From Sorghum bicolor (Eukaryota > Streptophyta > Magnoliopsida > Poales > Poaceae): a stretch of DNA of 64,000 bases. The notes under the pieces are model-generated. The model was not told where the DNA came from. It did no database searches and was given only the letters and a program-made list of their open reading frames with translations. The stretch is taken from positions 35,829,596 through 35,893,595 of the forward strand of contig NC_012879.2 in assembly GCF_000003195.3 (NCBI RefSeq), in the 5' to 3' direction. This document shows positions 11,272 through 22,349 of this stretch, one piece after another (position 1 is the first letter of the stretch; the number at the start of each line of letters is the position of its first letter). The position numbers and the translations under genes are program-made.

Positions 11272-12799
11272 AGATCAGACTTGTGTTTCTATTCAAGGGT
11301 GAAAGATGGAGGTACAAGGATCCATGGACCCACCAAAAGAACCAGACCAAAGATGGACACAAGACACACTCCATGACAGATGGGGACAGCAATAGAGCAA
11401 GGCTGGTGGGTCCACCTCACCAAACCTTGATCGACCGACTGGGCCATGGTGGGACCCACATGTCAGCTCCACTCCACCGACCTCCAGGACCATCTAGAAG
11501 GCTTAGGGTGGCCCCACCTCATGCAAAGACAGGTCGGCCGACCTATGATATGGGCCCACCTAAGGTCGGTTACACTCCACCAACTTTGGCAATATGTGCA
11601 TATGATCTTGGACGTCCATCTATGGAGGTTTTTAATGACAGTTTATCCAAGGGTGGAAAAGTGGGAAGCACACGGATCGCTGACGTGGCACCCCCTCTAC
11701 TCCCCCTATAAATGGAGGCTGCATCCACCCTCTTAGTTTGTGTGTTTTCAAGTTAGCTCTAGCTTTCCGGTTGTAAGTGCTAGTGTTAGTCTAGTGTGGG
11801 AGTTAGAGTTGAGTCGAGCGAAGCTCGGAGTCTCCGGAGTCATCTTCTGGAGAGTCTGGTATTCCTCTTTACCTTTCCTCTTGTAAGACTTTGAGTATTT
11901 AATATATTTATTTTTCCTTTACTTTTCTAAGTATTTACTTTCAGTACTTACTTAGTGCAATATTTTGTTGTAGTGTCCAAGCCTATCTTGTAGTAGTCAT
12001 ATACTAGCTAAGTTAGTCTTAAGTGCTTGGGTTGTTTTCTCTGTCGGTAACTCAGTACTTGGATTAGGTCGTATACTTAGTCTGAGTAGTAGGAGTTAGC
12101 ACAAGCGTGGTGCTTAGGCTAAAGCCTGTCCTTGAATACCACCGTATCAAACGTGTTAGCGGGCGGCGGCGAAGCGTGACAGGCCTCTACTTTCCAATAC
12201 GGTCTGTAGGCACCCATAAGAAACGAGTTCGCTTGGATAGGAGTTTTGTCCTCCTATTGCAATAGACTTCCAGTAAACAAGCAGTTAGGTTTAGCGACAT
12301 TAGTGTGTGTCTGCTACTAGACTAGATTAGTCCACAGAAGTAATGTTAGAGTCATAGGAGTCTTTTTTCACTCGTTGTCCTCCCACCTAGCTTCACTACA
12401 CTAGTTATCTTAGAGTTACCTACAACCACATCAACCTTCCTCTACGTCTTCATTACCTCACTACCTTGGTCGATCCTAGCTGAAATAGGATTTCCCTTCC
12501 TTGCTATCTCTTCTAGCACGCTTTGCCTTGGATGAACAATAAATTATGATATCACGGATACTCACCACGTTTGAAGTGCTACATCGGTATCTCTGCGCTT
12601 GTAGAGTTACCCCTGGTACATCTTACGTCATCGCTAGAGTTTAGCGTTGCTTAGCATTTCTAGAGCCGTTGCTCAGGGTAGCCTGACACCCTATCCTAGT
12701 AACAGCTCAGGCTTGCATTTAAGCATTGCTGGTTAGGTGCCACCATTTCTAGATACTTGTCACATCTTACTCTAGCCGGTGTGCGTTAAGATTTGCCAA
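11272..12799 (+). mobile_element. LTR-like segment of a gypsy-type element with promoter
   Basis: A TATA box (CCCCCTATAAATGGAGG, TATAAAT at 11707-11713) lies in a typical LTR promoter context. About 860 bases downstream comes ACATCGGTATCTCTGCGCTT, close to the end motif of the LTR at 60989-62268 (CATCGGTATCCGTGCGCTTG). This suggests a Tat/Athila-group LTR in plus orientation. Its exact ends are not clear: the CACTA end abuts it on the left and Tekay gag on the right. The 200-codon plus ORF beginning at 11109 spans the CACTA end and is not credible. Confidence 0.5.
11707..11713 (+). promoter_or_regulatory. TATA box of the LTR-like segment
   Basis: TATAAAT sits in a C-rich context (CCCCCTATAAATGGAGG), the usual arrangement of plant LTR core promoters. 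Transcription would start roughly 30 bases downstream. Confidence 0.55.
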
Positions 12800-13764
12800 C
12801 AGCAGGGTCGGTTAGTAGGGGGAGTATTGCAGCTCCCTTGACCTGTGGCACCCCTAGGAAGAGCAACAGTGAACGATTTGCGAACCCCAGTCTTCACATT
12901 AGACTTCTTCTAATGTGGCTTGTATCTAGTCACAGCAGCGGGCGATAAGCCGGCTTTGTTGCTACATGAGCCTTGGATTCTGAGGCACCTGCTTCATAGG
13001 CCCTCTTGCGGTTCTTTGAAGCAACATAGATAGCATTAGAGTTCTCCTGGGTCAAGGCATCACTCTCGAACTCATTGAAGGTGGTACTCTTATTGCCAGC
13101 CGTATTCTTAGACAGCTTGGGGCCAAGTCCCCTCTTGAAACTAGCAAGCTTTTTAGCATCAGTGTCTACAAACTCAGTAGCATAACGAGACAAGTTATTG
13201 AAGGCATGAAGATACTTAGTCAGGCTCTTGGTGCCCTAGGTCAAGTTCATGAACTCCGTATGCTTGATGGTCATTAAGCCCTGTGGAATATAAGTATCCC
13301 TGAAAGCAGTTTTGAACTGATCCTAGGTTCAAACAGCATTAGCAGGCAAGGTGGCCCTATGATGACTCCACCAAACACCTGCTTTGCCTTCCAGGTGATG
13401 TGCTACATATTCCGTCTTTAGGTCCTCTATCACCCTTAGCAGGCAAAACATCTGCTCAATAGTGTTGAGCCATTCATCGACTTCTAGAGGTTCAGAGGCC
13501 TCCTTGAAAATCGGCGGCTTGGTGTCTTAGAACTCCTTGAAGTTGCTATATTGGTTTGCTTCTCCGTCTGGACGGGCATGGCGACCACCCCGATTATGCT
13601 GCGCCATGGATTGCATAGCTTCATTGAGCATCCGCTAGTCTTCAACAAGAGTTAACAGGAGCTCCGCAGGCGTAGGTGGGGGAGGAGGTGGTGGTGGCGG
13701 CACCTCATTGAGTACTGCGAGCCATCTGCACAAGGCATACCAAGTGATCGTTTAGGATGACAAA
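12800..13764 (-). pseudogene. Tekay-type gag (capsid region), fragment with stops
   Basis: Read on the minus strand, this is the gag capsid of a Tekay element, with motifs such as LEVDEWLNTIEQMFCLL, HHLEGKAGVWW and FRDTYIPQGLMTIKHTEFMNL. The longest clean part (12930-13193) contains YATEFVDTDAKKLASFKRGL. Several in-frame stops interrupt it (for example in the region of 13235 and 13530). The reading ends at about 12800 just where the zinc knuckle should begin (NTPPTNRPC), so nucleocapsid and pol are lost. Its N-terminal side runs into the assembly gap. A glycine/proline-coding run (GGTGGTGGTGGCGG) lies near 13690. Confidence 0.8.
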
Positions 13765-13864
13765 NNNNNNNNNNNNNNNNNNNNNNNNNNNNNNNNNNNN
13801 NNNNNNNNNNNNNNNNNNNNNNNNNNNNNNNNNNNNNNNNNNNNNNNNNNNNNNNNNNNNNNNN
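13765..13864. other. Assembly gap of 100 N
   Basis: Exactly 100 N, the conventional placeholder for a gap of unknown size. It lies inside the Tekay gag/leader fragment, between the N-terminal ORF and the capsid region. Confidence 0.98.
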
Positions 13865-14486
13865 TTTTCACTTGATTGCGGCAGGTTTGTATAGCGGTGT
13901 GGTAGTTTTGGATTTCAGCTTGTGCATCACTAAAGGCCTTGCGGTGCTGGCGCACACGCTTACGCAGCTTGCGCTGCCCAAGTTGGGCTTGCCGAAGTGC
14001 TAACATAGCTTCTAGATAGTTATCTTCGCGCACATAGTACAACTTAAGTACCATCAGCATGGCACTCATGGCGGGAATAGAACTATACCCCAACATGGGT
14101 TCTCTCATTTATAAAGGCTAAGTTCCTACCTATGACACAAAGGTGTCGGTTGCACTCACCCTCAGAAATGTCCCGGCTGGGCTATTGACAAGTTCATCAC
14201 CAAAGTCTTGCCAAATTTCCAACAACACCTCCAGGGCTGCTACTTAGGCGCCCTCCTAAGGGGTTTGCCCATCGGACTCCACTATCCAACCTAGCCACTG
14301 TGGATGGTTTGGACAATGGGGAACTGTAATTTGGACATCTACCCAAGGCAAAGATCCAGCATTCTCTGCCTCCCTCCAAGTGTACTTAGGTGGTTCTTCA
14401 TATCCCACTGAGCATAGCACCCTCCACAACAAAGTAGGAGTGCCAAACATGTCCACGAAAGTCTCACTTGCTTGTGGGGCTGCCAT
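13865..14486 (-). pseudogene. Tekay N-terminal gag module (FGTPTLLWRVL-type), broken
   Basis: This minus-strand module starts at the ATG ending at 14486 (MAAPQASETFVDMFGTPTLL) and continues with PPKYTWREAENAG. In-frame stops follow at about 14256 and again before the basic segment QAQLGQRKLRKRVRQHRKAF. The gap cuts off its C-terminus. The same module occurs at 50816-51391 and 59939-60303, each time just after the leader and before the gag capsid. It therefore looks like the normal N-terminal part of gag, or a separate upstream ORF, in these elements. Its function is not known to me; the basic, heptad-like tail suggests an RNA-binding or oligomerising segment. Confidence 0.7.
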
Positions 14487-14718
14487 CTGTAGTGAAAGAC
14501 CACAATTTGAGTAAGGTAAAATTACTTACAAGATTGGATAATTAGGTACAAGTTTCAGAATTACAAGAACTTAAGTAGTGCATAAAGAAATGCATGAATG
14601 ATTCATGATGCGTGCACGTTTCATACGTCCTCACCACTCATAGGGAAGAATAATTCTAGCAGTATAGACGATCGCATACATACGTGCTCTCTTTATACAA
14701 AACTAAACGGTCTACAAG
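14487..14718 (-). other. Tekay 5' leader remnant
   Basis: This non-coding stretch matches leader sequence at 51392-51677 and about 60304-60560, for example around CATACGTCCT and CATACATACGTGCTCTC. It breaks off at about 14718, before any primer site or LTR. Confidence 0.6.
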
Positions 14719-15511
14719 TCACACCCCAAAATTTCTACTTTGGAATGTGACCTAGAAAACACTAAAAATAAAGCCAAATATTTTATTATTTTATAAAATG
14801 TTCCAACTTTAGTTATGTTGTCAACATTCTAGATAGTGAAAAATGTGAGTTTCTAAAATTTTTGCAATAAAACTTAGTGGTTTGTTGAATTCATGCCTTT
14901 GCACTATGTTTTTGTGTGGAAAATAAATTTAAATATTTTCAAATATGCCTAGGGTTGTTCCCAATTTCATCTCCCCAAAATACCAAAAGTATTTTGCCTA
15001 CATCCTACAAAAATCTAGCATGATCTATTCTCTCTTTCTCTCCTTTGTTTTCTTTCTCGAGCTCTCAGTTATATAGTGTCCATTATTTTTTTCGATCAAT
15101 CCAACCTAGTCCACATTCTCTCATTTTCCCAATGTATCATTAACATCTTTCTCTAGCGTTGGGTCAAGCACAACTCAGCTCAACACACCTCTCGTTCTTT
15201 CTCCCAACTCTTAGCTGCCCCTATCTACCTCTCTCTTTCACATCAACATGCAGCTCTCACATACATGGTGTCACCCTCCTCTTTCCCCCAATGCAGAAAT
15301 AATAGAAGCACATAATGCCTCCTTTAATCTTTTGGACCAAGCAACATTAATCATTATAATTCCATTGTCTAATTTCCTTTCTTATCTCAATATTGATATG
15401 CATTGTAAAGAGCAGCTCCTCCCATCACTAGCTACATCCTTTTGCTGCTCACATGCCCCTATTTTGCCCATGCAAAATAAACAGCCCTCAAAGCCCTCAC
15501 ATGCTCCTGAG
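14719..15511 (+). mobile_element. LTR-like fragment, family uncertain
   Basis: The segment opens with GTCACACCCCAAAATTTC, which resembles the TGTAACACCCC start of chromovirus LTRs without its TG. It then has an AT-rich part and a pyrimidine-rich part with many CTCTC runs. It changes abruptly to GC-rich coding sequence at about 15512. I could not identify an end or a partner LTR. Confidence 0.4.
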
Positions 15512-18500
15512 GAAGAATCCCCCAGTGAGGACGACGGCGGAGACGGCAATGACGACAGCGACGACTCCGAGGGGATGGCGTCTCGCCTCGACCGGATCCT
15601 CGAGGGTCCGCCTCGAGGCGACGTCAACGTCCCGCGGACGGGATCGCCAAAGGAGGGGCTAGGCAGATCTCACCGCCCCCGCGCTGACACCCCTCCCGCG
15701 CCTATGCCAAGTCGGGCCGTCCCGCACCCCCAACCTCCCCCTGCACCAAAGGCGGGTGGCCGGGCTAAGCCACAGGCGACGGGGCCATTGACCCGTGGCC
15801 GCACCGCGACCTCCGAAAAGGGAGAAACTGGCCGTAGGAGTGCTAGCCCCGGCGCCCGCCAGGTGGGAGATGCTGGACCAAGGCCTGCGCCTGCCCGTGA
15901 GGGGCCTGGAGCCTCGACGCGGGGCGGCTCGAGGCCTGCCGGTCGAGGCACCGGCAGGCGGGCCGTTCTCCCTGTGGGGTAAGTTCTTCGACGCTGTGAT
16001 TCTCACCCTCCTGAGTCATCGTGTTCTTTTCATGTAATAACTTCTTTCATGCCCGTTCAGGTTGAAGCGGACGCTCGAGCATGCCCAACCCTCGTTAGCC
16101 AAAAGGCTCAAAGTGGGAGCGGCCTCCAAGGATTCAGGTTAGTAGCTTATTCCCATTGTTATGGGATTTGTGTTGTTCTTACGTCGACCACCATGATGAC
16201 TGACCATTGTTTTGCGTTTTATAGGCTCCTCCGACCCTCGACCACCAACTGGCACCGAGAACGCCCCGCCCCGTCCCCTGGTGGGTGAGTCCGCCTCCCC
16301 CCCCCCCGTCGCCAAAGCGGGTCGAGGCACCTCGCCCCCAAGGGCAGGCGGGAGCCCCCGAGCCTCCCCGATCTGGGGTCGAGGGGGATCCTATTACCAT
16401 AAGCGATGGGTCTGGCGGCGATGGGACTTCGAGGGATGCCTGTCCCATGGACGATGAGGCCCAGACTTCTCTCGTCATGAGACGGATGCCCTGGCTTGCC
16501 GGGCTTCGCTCCATCGAGGAGCAGAGAAAGAAAGAGGAGGAGGAGCGTGAGGAGGAGACGCGGCAGCGGCTGCAGGAGCAGGACCGTCAACAGGAGCCGC
16601 AGGAGCTCCAGGAGCAGCAGCACAGGGGGGTCAGCAGCTGGCGAAACTGCTTGATCTGCCCCAACCAGAGCCGGTAGCGCCAAAGGAGCCTGGAAACCAG
16701 GAGGAGGGCCTGTCAGTTTTTGGTCCTCCGACCCCAGCGTGGCTCCGTCTGGGGGCACCTGCCGCGATCCCAGCAGAGTCGGGGCGGTCGGACGGCGTGG
16801 TGGCGCTCGCCTGCATGATGCGTACTCCCGTCGACCCCGACTCTGAGATCAGGAGGACGATCTACGGTATGGACGAAATCGCTCCGGGGTTCCTCCAGGG
16901 GCGTCGATCGTGGGAGGAGCGCATCCCCACCGAGGAAGATGAGATCGGGACGTCGGGTGGCGGTGGCGGCAGCGAGACTGGGACGTGGAAGACGGTGGAC
17001 GACGATGGGCGGTTCCCCTCTCTCGTCGACCTGTTCCTATGCCACGGGGGATCCCTCGAAACCGTTGAGGAGATCATCCGAGGCGTCAAGGCGCGCGCCG
17101 ACCAGGAGATGGAGAACTGGTATCCCGACCAGATCCGGGCCTCCACTGATCCGTCCGAACCAAATATCTTTTTGGACGATCGGAAGGAGGCCGAGAAGTG
17201 GGAGCACGTCGAGGAGCTTCGCCTGTGGATGAAGCACACGGTGGGGCTCCTGTCTGACGTGGTTAACAATGGGCTCGCACCGGCTTACTTTGTAAGTGTT
17301 TTTTAGTCCTTAATCCTTATGGAACATTTGGTTTTGTGTTCTAACTGCTCGACCACCGGCTCGCAGGACCTGAACGAGACCTCCCGCATTAAGTCAAGCT
17401 TCATCCACGCCACGAGAGGCGGCTGGGAGCAACTCCCCATCCTCAAGGATCAACTCCTGGAGTTGCAGGAGAAGCTCCTCAAGGCCTACAAGGAGCTCTT
17501 GGCACTCGAGGAGGAGAAAAAGGAGAGGGACGCTACTCTGGTTGAGAGGCCTCAAGTAAGGCAGTGGAAGAGGCAACGTTGCTGAGGGAGCGGGCTATGA
17601 TAGTCGAAGAAGCCACGTCCAAAGCCCGGGAGGAGGCCCTGTCCTACAAGAACGCCGTTGCTGACCTGGACAAGGAGAAGGGCCTCCTCAAGACCGACCT
17701 GGACTCCATCCGAGAATCCTTCTAAAGGATGAAGGTGGAGTGTGTGAACAGCGAGATCGCCAGGAGCGCCGCGGAGGAGGCAAGGAAGAATGCCCTCGAA
17801 GACCTTGAGGCGGAGCGGGCTCGATCCTGCAGCCTTTCTGACGACATCGATCGTCTGAAGAGAGCGCTGCTGGAAAAAGATGGGGCCATCTCGCAAGCCG
17901 GCAAGGCGATCGAAGACCTGCGTGTCGCCAACACCGAGCTGGTGCGCTCCAATAGGGAGGTCGAGAGGGCCAACACCAACTTGGTTGGTGAGAACACAGC
18001 TCTGGAGGAGAGCATCCGTGGTATGTCTCTACTGTCGAGTTTCTTTTCTGAGGTGTGCTTGGTGTTATCTAATTTCTTCATGTTGGTCCTTGCAGGACTC
18101 AAAGATGAGCTGCTAGCCACCCTAGTCAAGGCCCGCTCCATCATGACCCAGCTCGAGGGGGAGGTTTCCTTGAATGGTCGTCTATGGACTGCGACAAGCG
18201 ACCTCTCGGCCTCCTGGGAGCTTGTGCCTGTTGACGAATCCAGGGAGGAGGCTCGAGGCGACGGACTCGTCGACCAGCTATGCTACCTTGGAGCTACGCT
18301 GAGGGACCGGGTGCGGGACGCCCTTCACGTCGGAGTGAAGCGGGCGATGGCGGTAGTCTGCTCAGGCTTCTCTTACGACTTGGAGGTGGTGTCCCACGGC
18401 TTTGTCACCGACATCTCCAAGACTGATGTGGAGAACGAGGAGAGGCTCCACGCCTTGATCGACGACGCAGAGGTTCATGGGGAGAGGTTGGCCAAGTTGT

Positions 18501-18574
18501 TCGAGCCAGAAGTACTTCCCCCTGAGACTAGCTCAGGCGCGGGCGAGGATGGTGAGGGTCGAGACGCGGATTGA
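15512..18574 (+). pseudogene. Antisense ORF of Tat-A: multi-exon, low-complexity and coiled-coil protein
   Basis: The ORF lies opposite the retroelement's sense strand and looks like a spliced gene. Exons by GT-AG borders and frame are ~15512-15978, 16061-16137, 16225-17291, 17367-18020 and 18096-18574; three of the four introns are under 90 bases, with GTAAGT or GTATGT donors. The N-terminus is acidic, then Pro/Arg/Ala-rich, followed by a basic KRLKVGAASKD-type segment and a Glu/Gln-rich stretch. The middle has a conserved-looking globular part (FPSLVDLFLCHGGSLETVEE), and exons 4-5 are a long coiled coil. Damage includes frameshifts at a C tract (16297-16307), a G tract (16625-16630) and about 17545, and a TAA at 17723. 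The upstream ATG at 15248 belongs to the adjoining LTR-like fragment. Tat elements are known to carry such antisense ORFs of unknown function. Confidence 0.7.
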
Positions 18575-19052
18575 GGCCTGCGAGCCTACTCTGGGTGCTG
18601 AGGCCCTTTGTATAGTATTTTGCCATTCTATCTTGTGTAATATTGTGTTTTTAAATGACTTATAATATTCGTAAATGTTGGTACATCTTTCTGCTTGAGA
18701 CTCCTTTGTTTCCTTTTGCGCCTATGTTTGTATTCCTTGTTTGGTCTTTTGTTTAAGGCGATCTCGATTGCCTCAAGGGTGAGGAAGCGAGTAGAGTTTC
18801 CGTAGCCCGGGGGCGTAGGAGTTCTCAGGCCCATCGTCTCTCGGCCCTTAAGGGGCTCAAGGTGCCTCTACTACTCGACCGTACGGGATTACTGATAGGA
18901 ACGAAAGGATTACTTGGTTTTTTCGACACTTGGGGGGGTCACCCCCTTGCTAGCCCCCGAGGGGGTATCGACTATCATGGGTCATAGTTGGTATTCCCTT
19001 CTAACGTCGAGATTTCGACTCGTGAAAAAGTAAATTGCTCGAGGGAAAGATA
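18575..19052. other. Spacer between the convergent antisense ORF and pol
   Basis: This non-coding segment holds the 3' ends of two convergent reading frames. The left half is T-rich with TTGTGT motifs that could serve polyadenylation of the antisense transcript. The right half contains a G8/C6-rich patch near 18930-18965. I see no other feature. Confidence 0.5.
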
Positions 19053-20209
19053 TTATTCATTCATGCATTCATTCACAAGGCCTTGGTATAGAATGTACAT
19101 GGGAACATAAAGCTTTGAAATTCTAGGGGTAGAATCAACGTAGCTGTTCGATGTTCCATGCGTTGGTGAAGATCGCCCCTTTTCATCCGCGAGCTTGTAT
19201 GTCCCCGGCTTCAAGACCTCGGCCACTACATACGGGCCCTCCCAAGGTGGAGTCAGGTTGTGGCGTCCTTGATTGCTTTGCCGCCGTGGTAGGACGAGGT
19301 CACCCACGTTCAAGTCCCTCTTGCGCACGTGCTTGTCATGGTAGCATCGAAGTTTCTGCTGGTATCTGGCAGAGTTGAGGAGGGCCATGTCTCGAGCTTC
19401 CTGGAGTTGGTCGACCGCGTTCTCTTGAGTCTCTTTATTTGATTGCTCGTTGTATGCTTTGAGTCGAGGGGATCCATACTCGAGGTCCGTTGGGAGCACA
19501 GCCTCAGAGCCATAGACCATGAAGAATGGGGTGTATTTTGTGGGCCTGCTCGGCGTCGTCCTTAAGCTCCATAGGGCCGAGGAAAGCTCCTCGACCCATT
19601 TCTTGCCGAATTTCTTCAAGCGATTGTAGATCCTTGGTTTGAGCCCCTGCAAAATCATGCCGTTGGCACGCTCGACCTGGCCGTTAGATCGAGGGTGGGC
19701 TACTGCACACCAGTTCACACGGTGTGATGCTGATCGCAGAAGTCCAAGAACTTTTTGCCGGTGAGCTGAGTGCCGTTGTCAGTGATGATGACGTTGGGAA
19801 TCCCAAACCGGTGGATGATGTTGGTGAAGAAAAGGACGGCCTGCTCGGAGCGGTTGTTGGTGATGGGTCGAGCCTCGATCCATTTGGAGAATTTGTCGAT
19901 GGCCACTAACAAGTGGGTGTACCCCCCTTTTGCCTTTTGTAGAGGCCCTACTAAGTCGAGCCCCCATACCGCAAATGGCCATGTGATAGGGATCATCTGG
20001 AGAGCGTGGGCGGGCAGGTACATCTGTTTGGCGCAGAATTGGCACCCATGGCATGAGCGTACGAGCTCGATGGCATCAGCTATGGCCGTTGCTAGTAGAA
20101 GCCTTGTCGGAAGGCGTTCCCTACGAGAGTCTGAGGAGCAGCATGGTGGCCACAAGCCCCCGAGTGTAGATCCTTGAGCAGTTTTCGGCCTTCTTCTACG
20201 GTCATGCAA
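19053..20209 (-). pseudogene. Tat-A integrase, frameshifted
   Basis: The integrase inserts retroelement DNA into the genome. On the minus strand the zinc-binding region (SCHGCQFC) is followed by the catalytic core, with the first Asp in GLDLVGPL, the second in IITDNGTQL and the Glu in NGQVERANG. The C-terminal domain has LTPPWEGPYVVAEVLKPGTY. The core is split between two frames near 19715-19718, and another shift separates it from RNase H. The stop at 19053 leaves no chromodomain, as expected for Tat. Length is normal apart from the breaks. Confidence 0.85.
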
Positions 20210-20988
20210 CGCTGCAAGACCGCCGTCGGGCTTCGTCGATATAGCTCATTGTCCTCGCCATAGATTACATATGACTTGGCCCGTCGAGCGATACGGCGGG
20301 CCTCGGATCGATCTTCTGGTAGCTCGCAGCAGATTAAGTAGTCGAGGAACGGCGTGCGCCAATCAAACGGTCGACTGGGCCGCTGTTCCACCTCCATTAC
20401 CTCAGCTGCCATTAGTAGCGCTTTGACGCTGTCGATTTGCTGGGTAGGAGCGGCTTCGACACCAGCGCCCGAGCCCAAGTCGACGGATGGCTCATGTAGA
20501 TCTCTTGAGAACGCGTCAGGGGGCACCGTGCCTCGAGTCGACGCGATCTTGGCGAGTTTGTCGACTGCCTCGTTGTAGCGTCGGGTGACGTGGACGAGCT
20601 CGAGGCCGTGGAACTTGTCCTCGAGTTGACGGACTTCCTTGCAGTACGCCTCCATTTTTGGGTTGTGGCAGCTCGAGGTCTTCATCACTTGGTCGATGAC
20701 GAGCTGGGAGTCGCCTCGGACGTCGAGGCGTCGGACTCCTAGCTCGATGGCGATTTTCAGACCATGGACAAGGGCCTCGTACTCCGCGACATTGTTGAAC
20801 GCAGCAAAATGTATCCTGATGACATATCTCATATGGACGCCCAAGGGTGAGATGAATAGCAGGCCCGCCCTAGCTCCAGTCTTCATGAGATACCCATCGA
20901 AATACATCATCCACAGCTCTGACTGAACCTGAGCCGGGGGAGCTAGGAGTCTGTCCATTCCGCGACGAAATCCACTAGTGCTTGTCAC
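20092..20988 (-). pseudogene. Tat-A RNase H, connection and integrase zinc-finger start
   Basis: This minus-strand frame has an RNase H opening WMMYFDGYLMKTGARAGLLF and the pattern NNVAEYEALVHGLKIA, the usual plant Tat-type second RNase H. It then has DSQLVIDQVM and, at the C-terminal side, the integrase HH part (LHSGACGHHA). RNase H degrades the RNA template during reverse transcription. It lies in a different frame from RT; a frameshift near 20940 and a TGA at 20985-20987 separate them. Confidence 0.84.
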
Positions 20989-22349
20989 TTGATAGCTTTA
21001 CGGGGCGCATAAGTGGGAGTCTCACTCAAGAGCTCGACCGACCACTTGGCGATTCTTCCCGTGGCTTCTCGACTTTGGATGATCTCGCCTAAGGGGAAAG
21101 ACGAGACCACCGTGATAGGGTGGCCGAGGAAGTAGTGCTGCAGCTTGCGTCGGGCGAGGATTACAGCGTAGATTAGCTTCTGGATTTGTGGGTAACGCGC
21201 CTTGGTCTCTGAGAGCACCTCGCTGATGAAATAGACCGGCCTCTGGACTGGCAGTGCATGCCCATCCTCCTGCCTCTCGACCACTATTGCTGCACTGACG
21301 ACCTGGGTCGTCGATGCGAAGTATAGAAGCAGAGGTTCTGCGGGTTGAGGCGGGACTAGCACTGGTGCAGAGGTCAGCATTTTCTTCAAGTTATCGAGTG
21401 CTTCCTCGGCCTCTGGGGTCCAAGAGAAACGCTCGACTTTCTTCAGAAGTCGATACAGTGGCAACGCCTTTTCTCCCAACCACGAGATAAAACGACTCAG
21501 CGCCGCTAAGCATCCCGTAACTCTCTGCACGCCCTTGAAGTCTCGGATCGGCCCCATTCTCGTGATGGTTGAGACTTTCTTGGGGTTGGCCTCGATGCCG
21601 TGCTGGGAAACGATGTAACCCAGGAGCATGCCTCGAGGTACGCCAAAAACGCACTTCTCGGGGTTGAGCTTGATCCTGTTGGCGCGTAAGCAGCTGAAAG
21701 CGATCTTGAGGTCCTGGATCAGGTCTCCCCGTCGCTTTGACTTGACGACGATGTCGTCGACATAGGCCTCGACCGTCGACCCTATGTGCTTGCCAAACAC
21801 ATGGAGCATACAGCGCTGATATGTTGGTCCCACGTTTCGAAGCCCGAACGGCATGGTTACATAGCAATACATCCCAAAAGGCGTGATGAAAGATGTCGCG
21901 AGCTGGTCAGACTCTTTCATTTTTATTGGATGGTAACAAGAATATGCATCAAGGAAAGAAAAGGTTTCACATCCCGCAGTAGAATCAACAATTTGATCAA
22001 TACGTGGTAATGGAAAAGGAACTTTCGGACATGCTTTATTCAAACTCGTATAATCGACACACATCCTCATTTTCCCATTCTTTTTCTTAACTAGTACAGG
22101 ATTTGCTAACCAGTCAGGATGGTGAACCTCCTTGATGAATCTGGCCATCAAAAGCCTGTGGATCTCCTCGCCAATGACCTTACGCTTCTCCTCGTCGAAT
22201 CGGCGCAACCGTTGGTTCACTGGTTTCGAACCGACTCGAATTTCCAAGGAGTGCTCGACGACTTCCCTCGGTATGCCAGGCATGTCCGAGGGACTCCATG
22301 CAATCATGTCGGTGTTTGCACGGAGAAAGTCGACGAGCACAGCTTCCTA
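20985..22349 (-). pseudogene. Tat-A reverse transcriptase
   Basis: The RT core is complete, with PVLVKKKNGKMRMCVDYTSL, PLPRIDQIVDST, FLDAYSCYH, the catalytic AYVDDIVVKSK and the KCVFGV region. It is followed by the first RNase H-like segment (LLLYFASTTQVVSAAIV). It converts element RNA to cDNA in virus-like particles. The conserved Asp pair of YVDD is intact. A TAG at 22347-22349 separates it from the protease part in the same frame, probably a changed CAG. In functional relatives pol is one continuous ORF, so this is a nonsense mutation. Confidence 0.87.

Noticed and set aside
11109..11711. 200-codon plus-strand ORF
   Set aside because: It crosses the CACTA end and the adjoining LTR promoter and has no recognisable domain.
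15248..15511. N-terminal 88 codons of the 244-codon ORF at 15248
   Set aside because: Composition changes sharply at about 15512; the upstream part belongs to an AT-rich LTR-like fragment and is in frame only by chance.
19724..20926. Plus-strand ORFs opposite Tat-A integrase and RNase H
   Set aside because: They are antisense shadows of a clear retroelement coding region with strong codon bias and have no motifs of their own.
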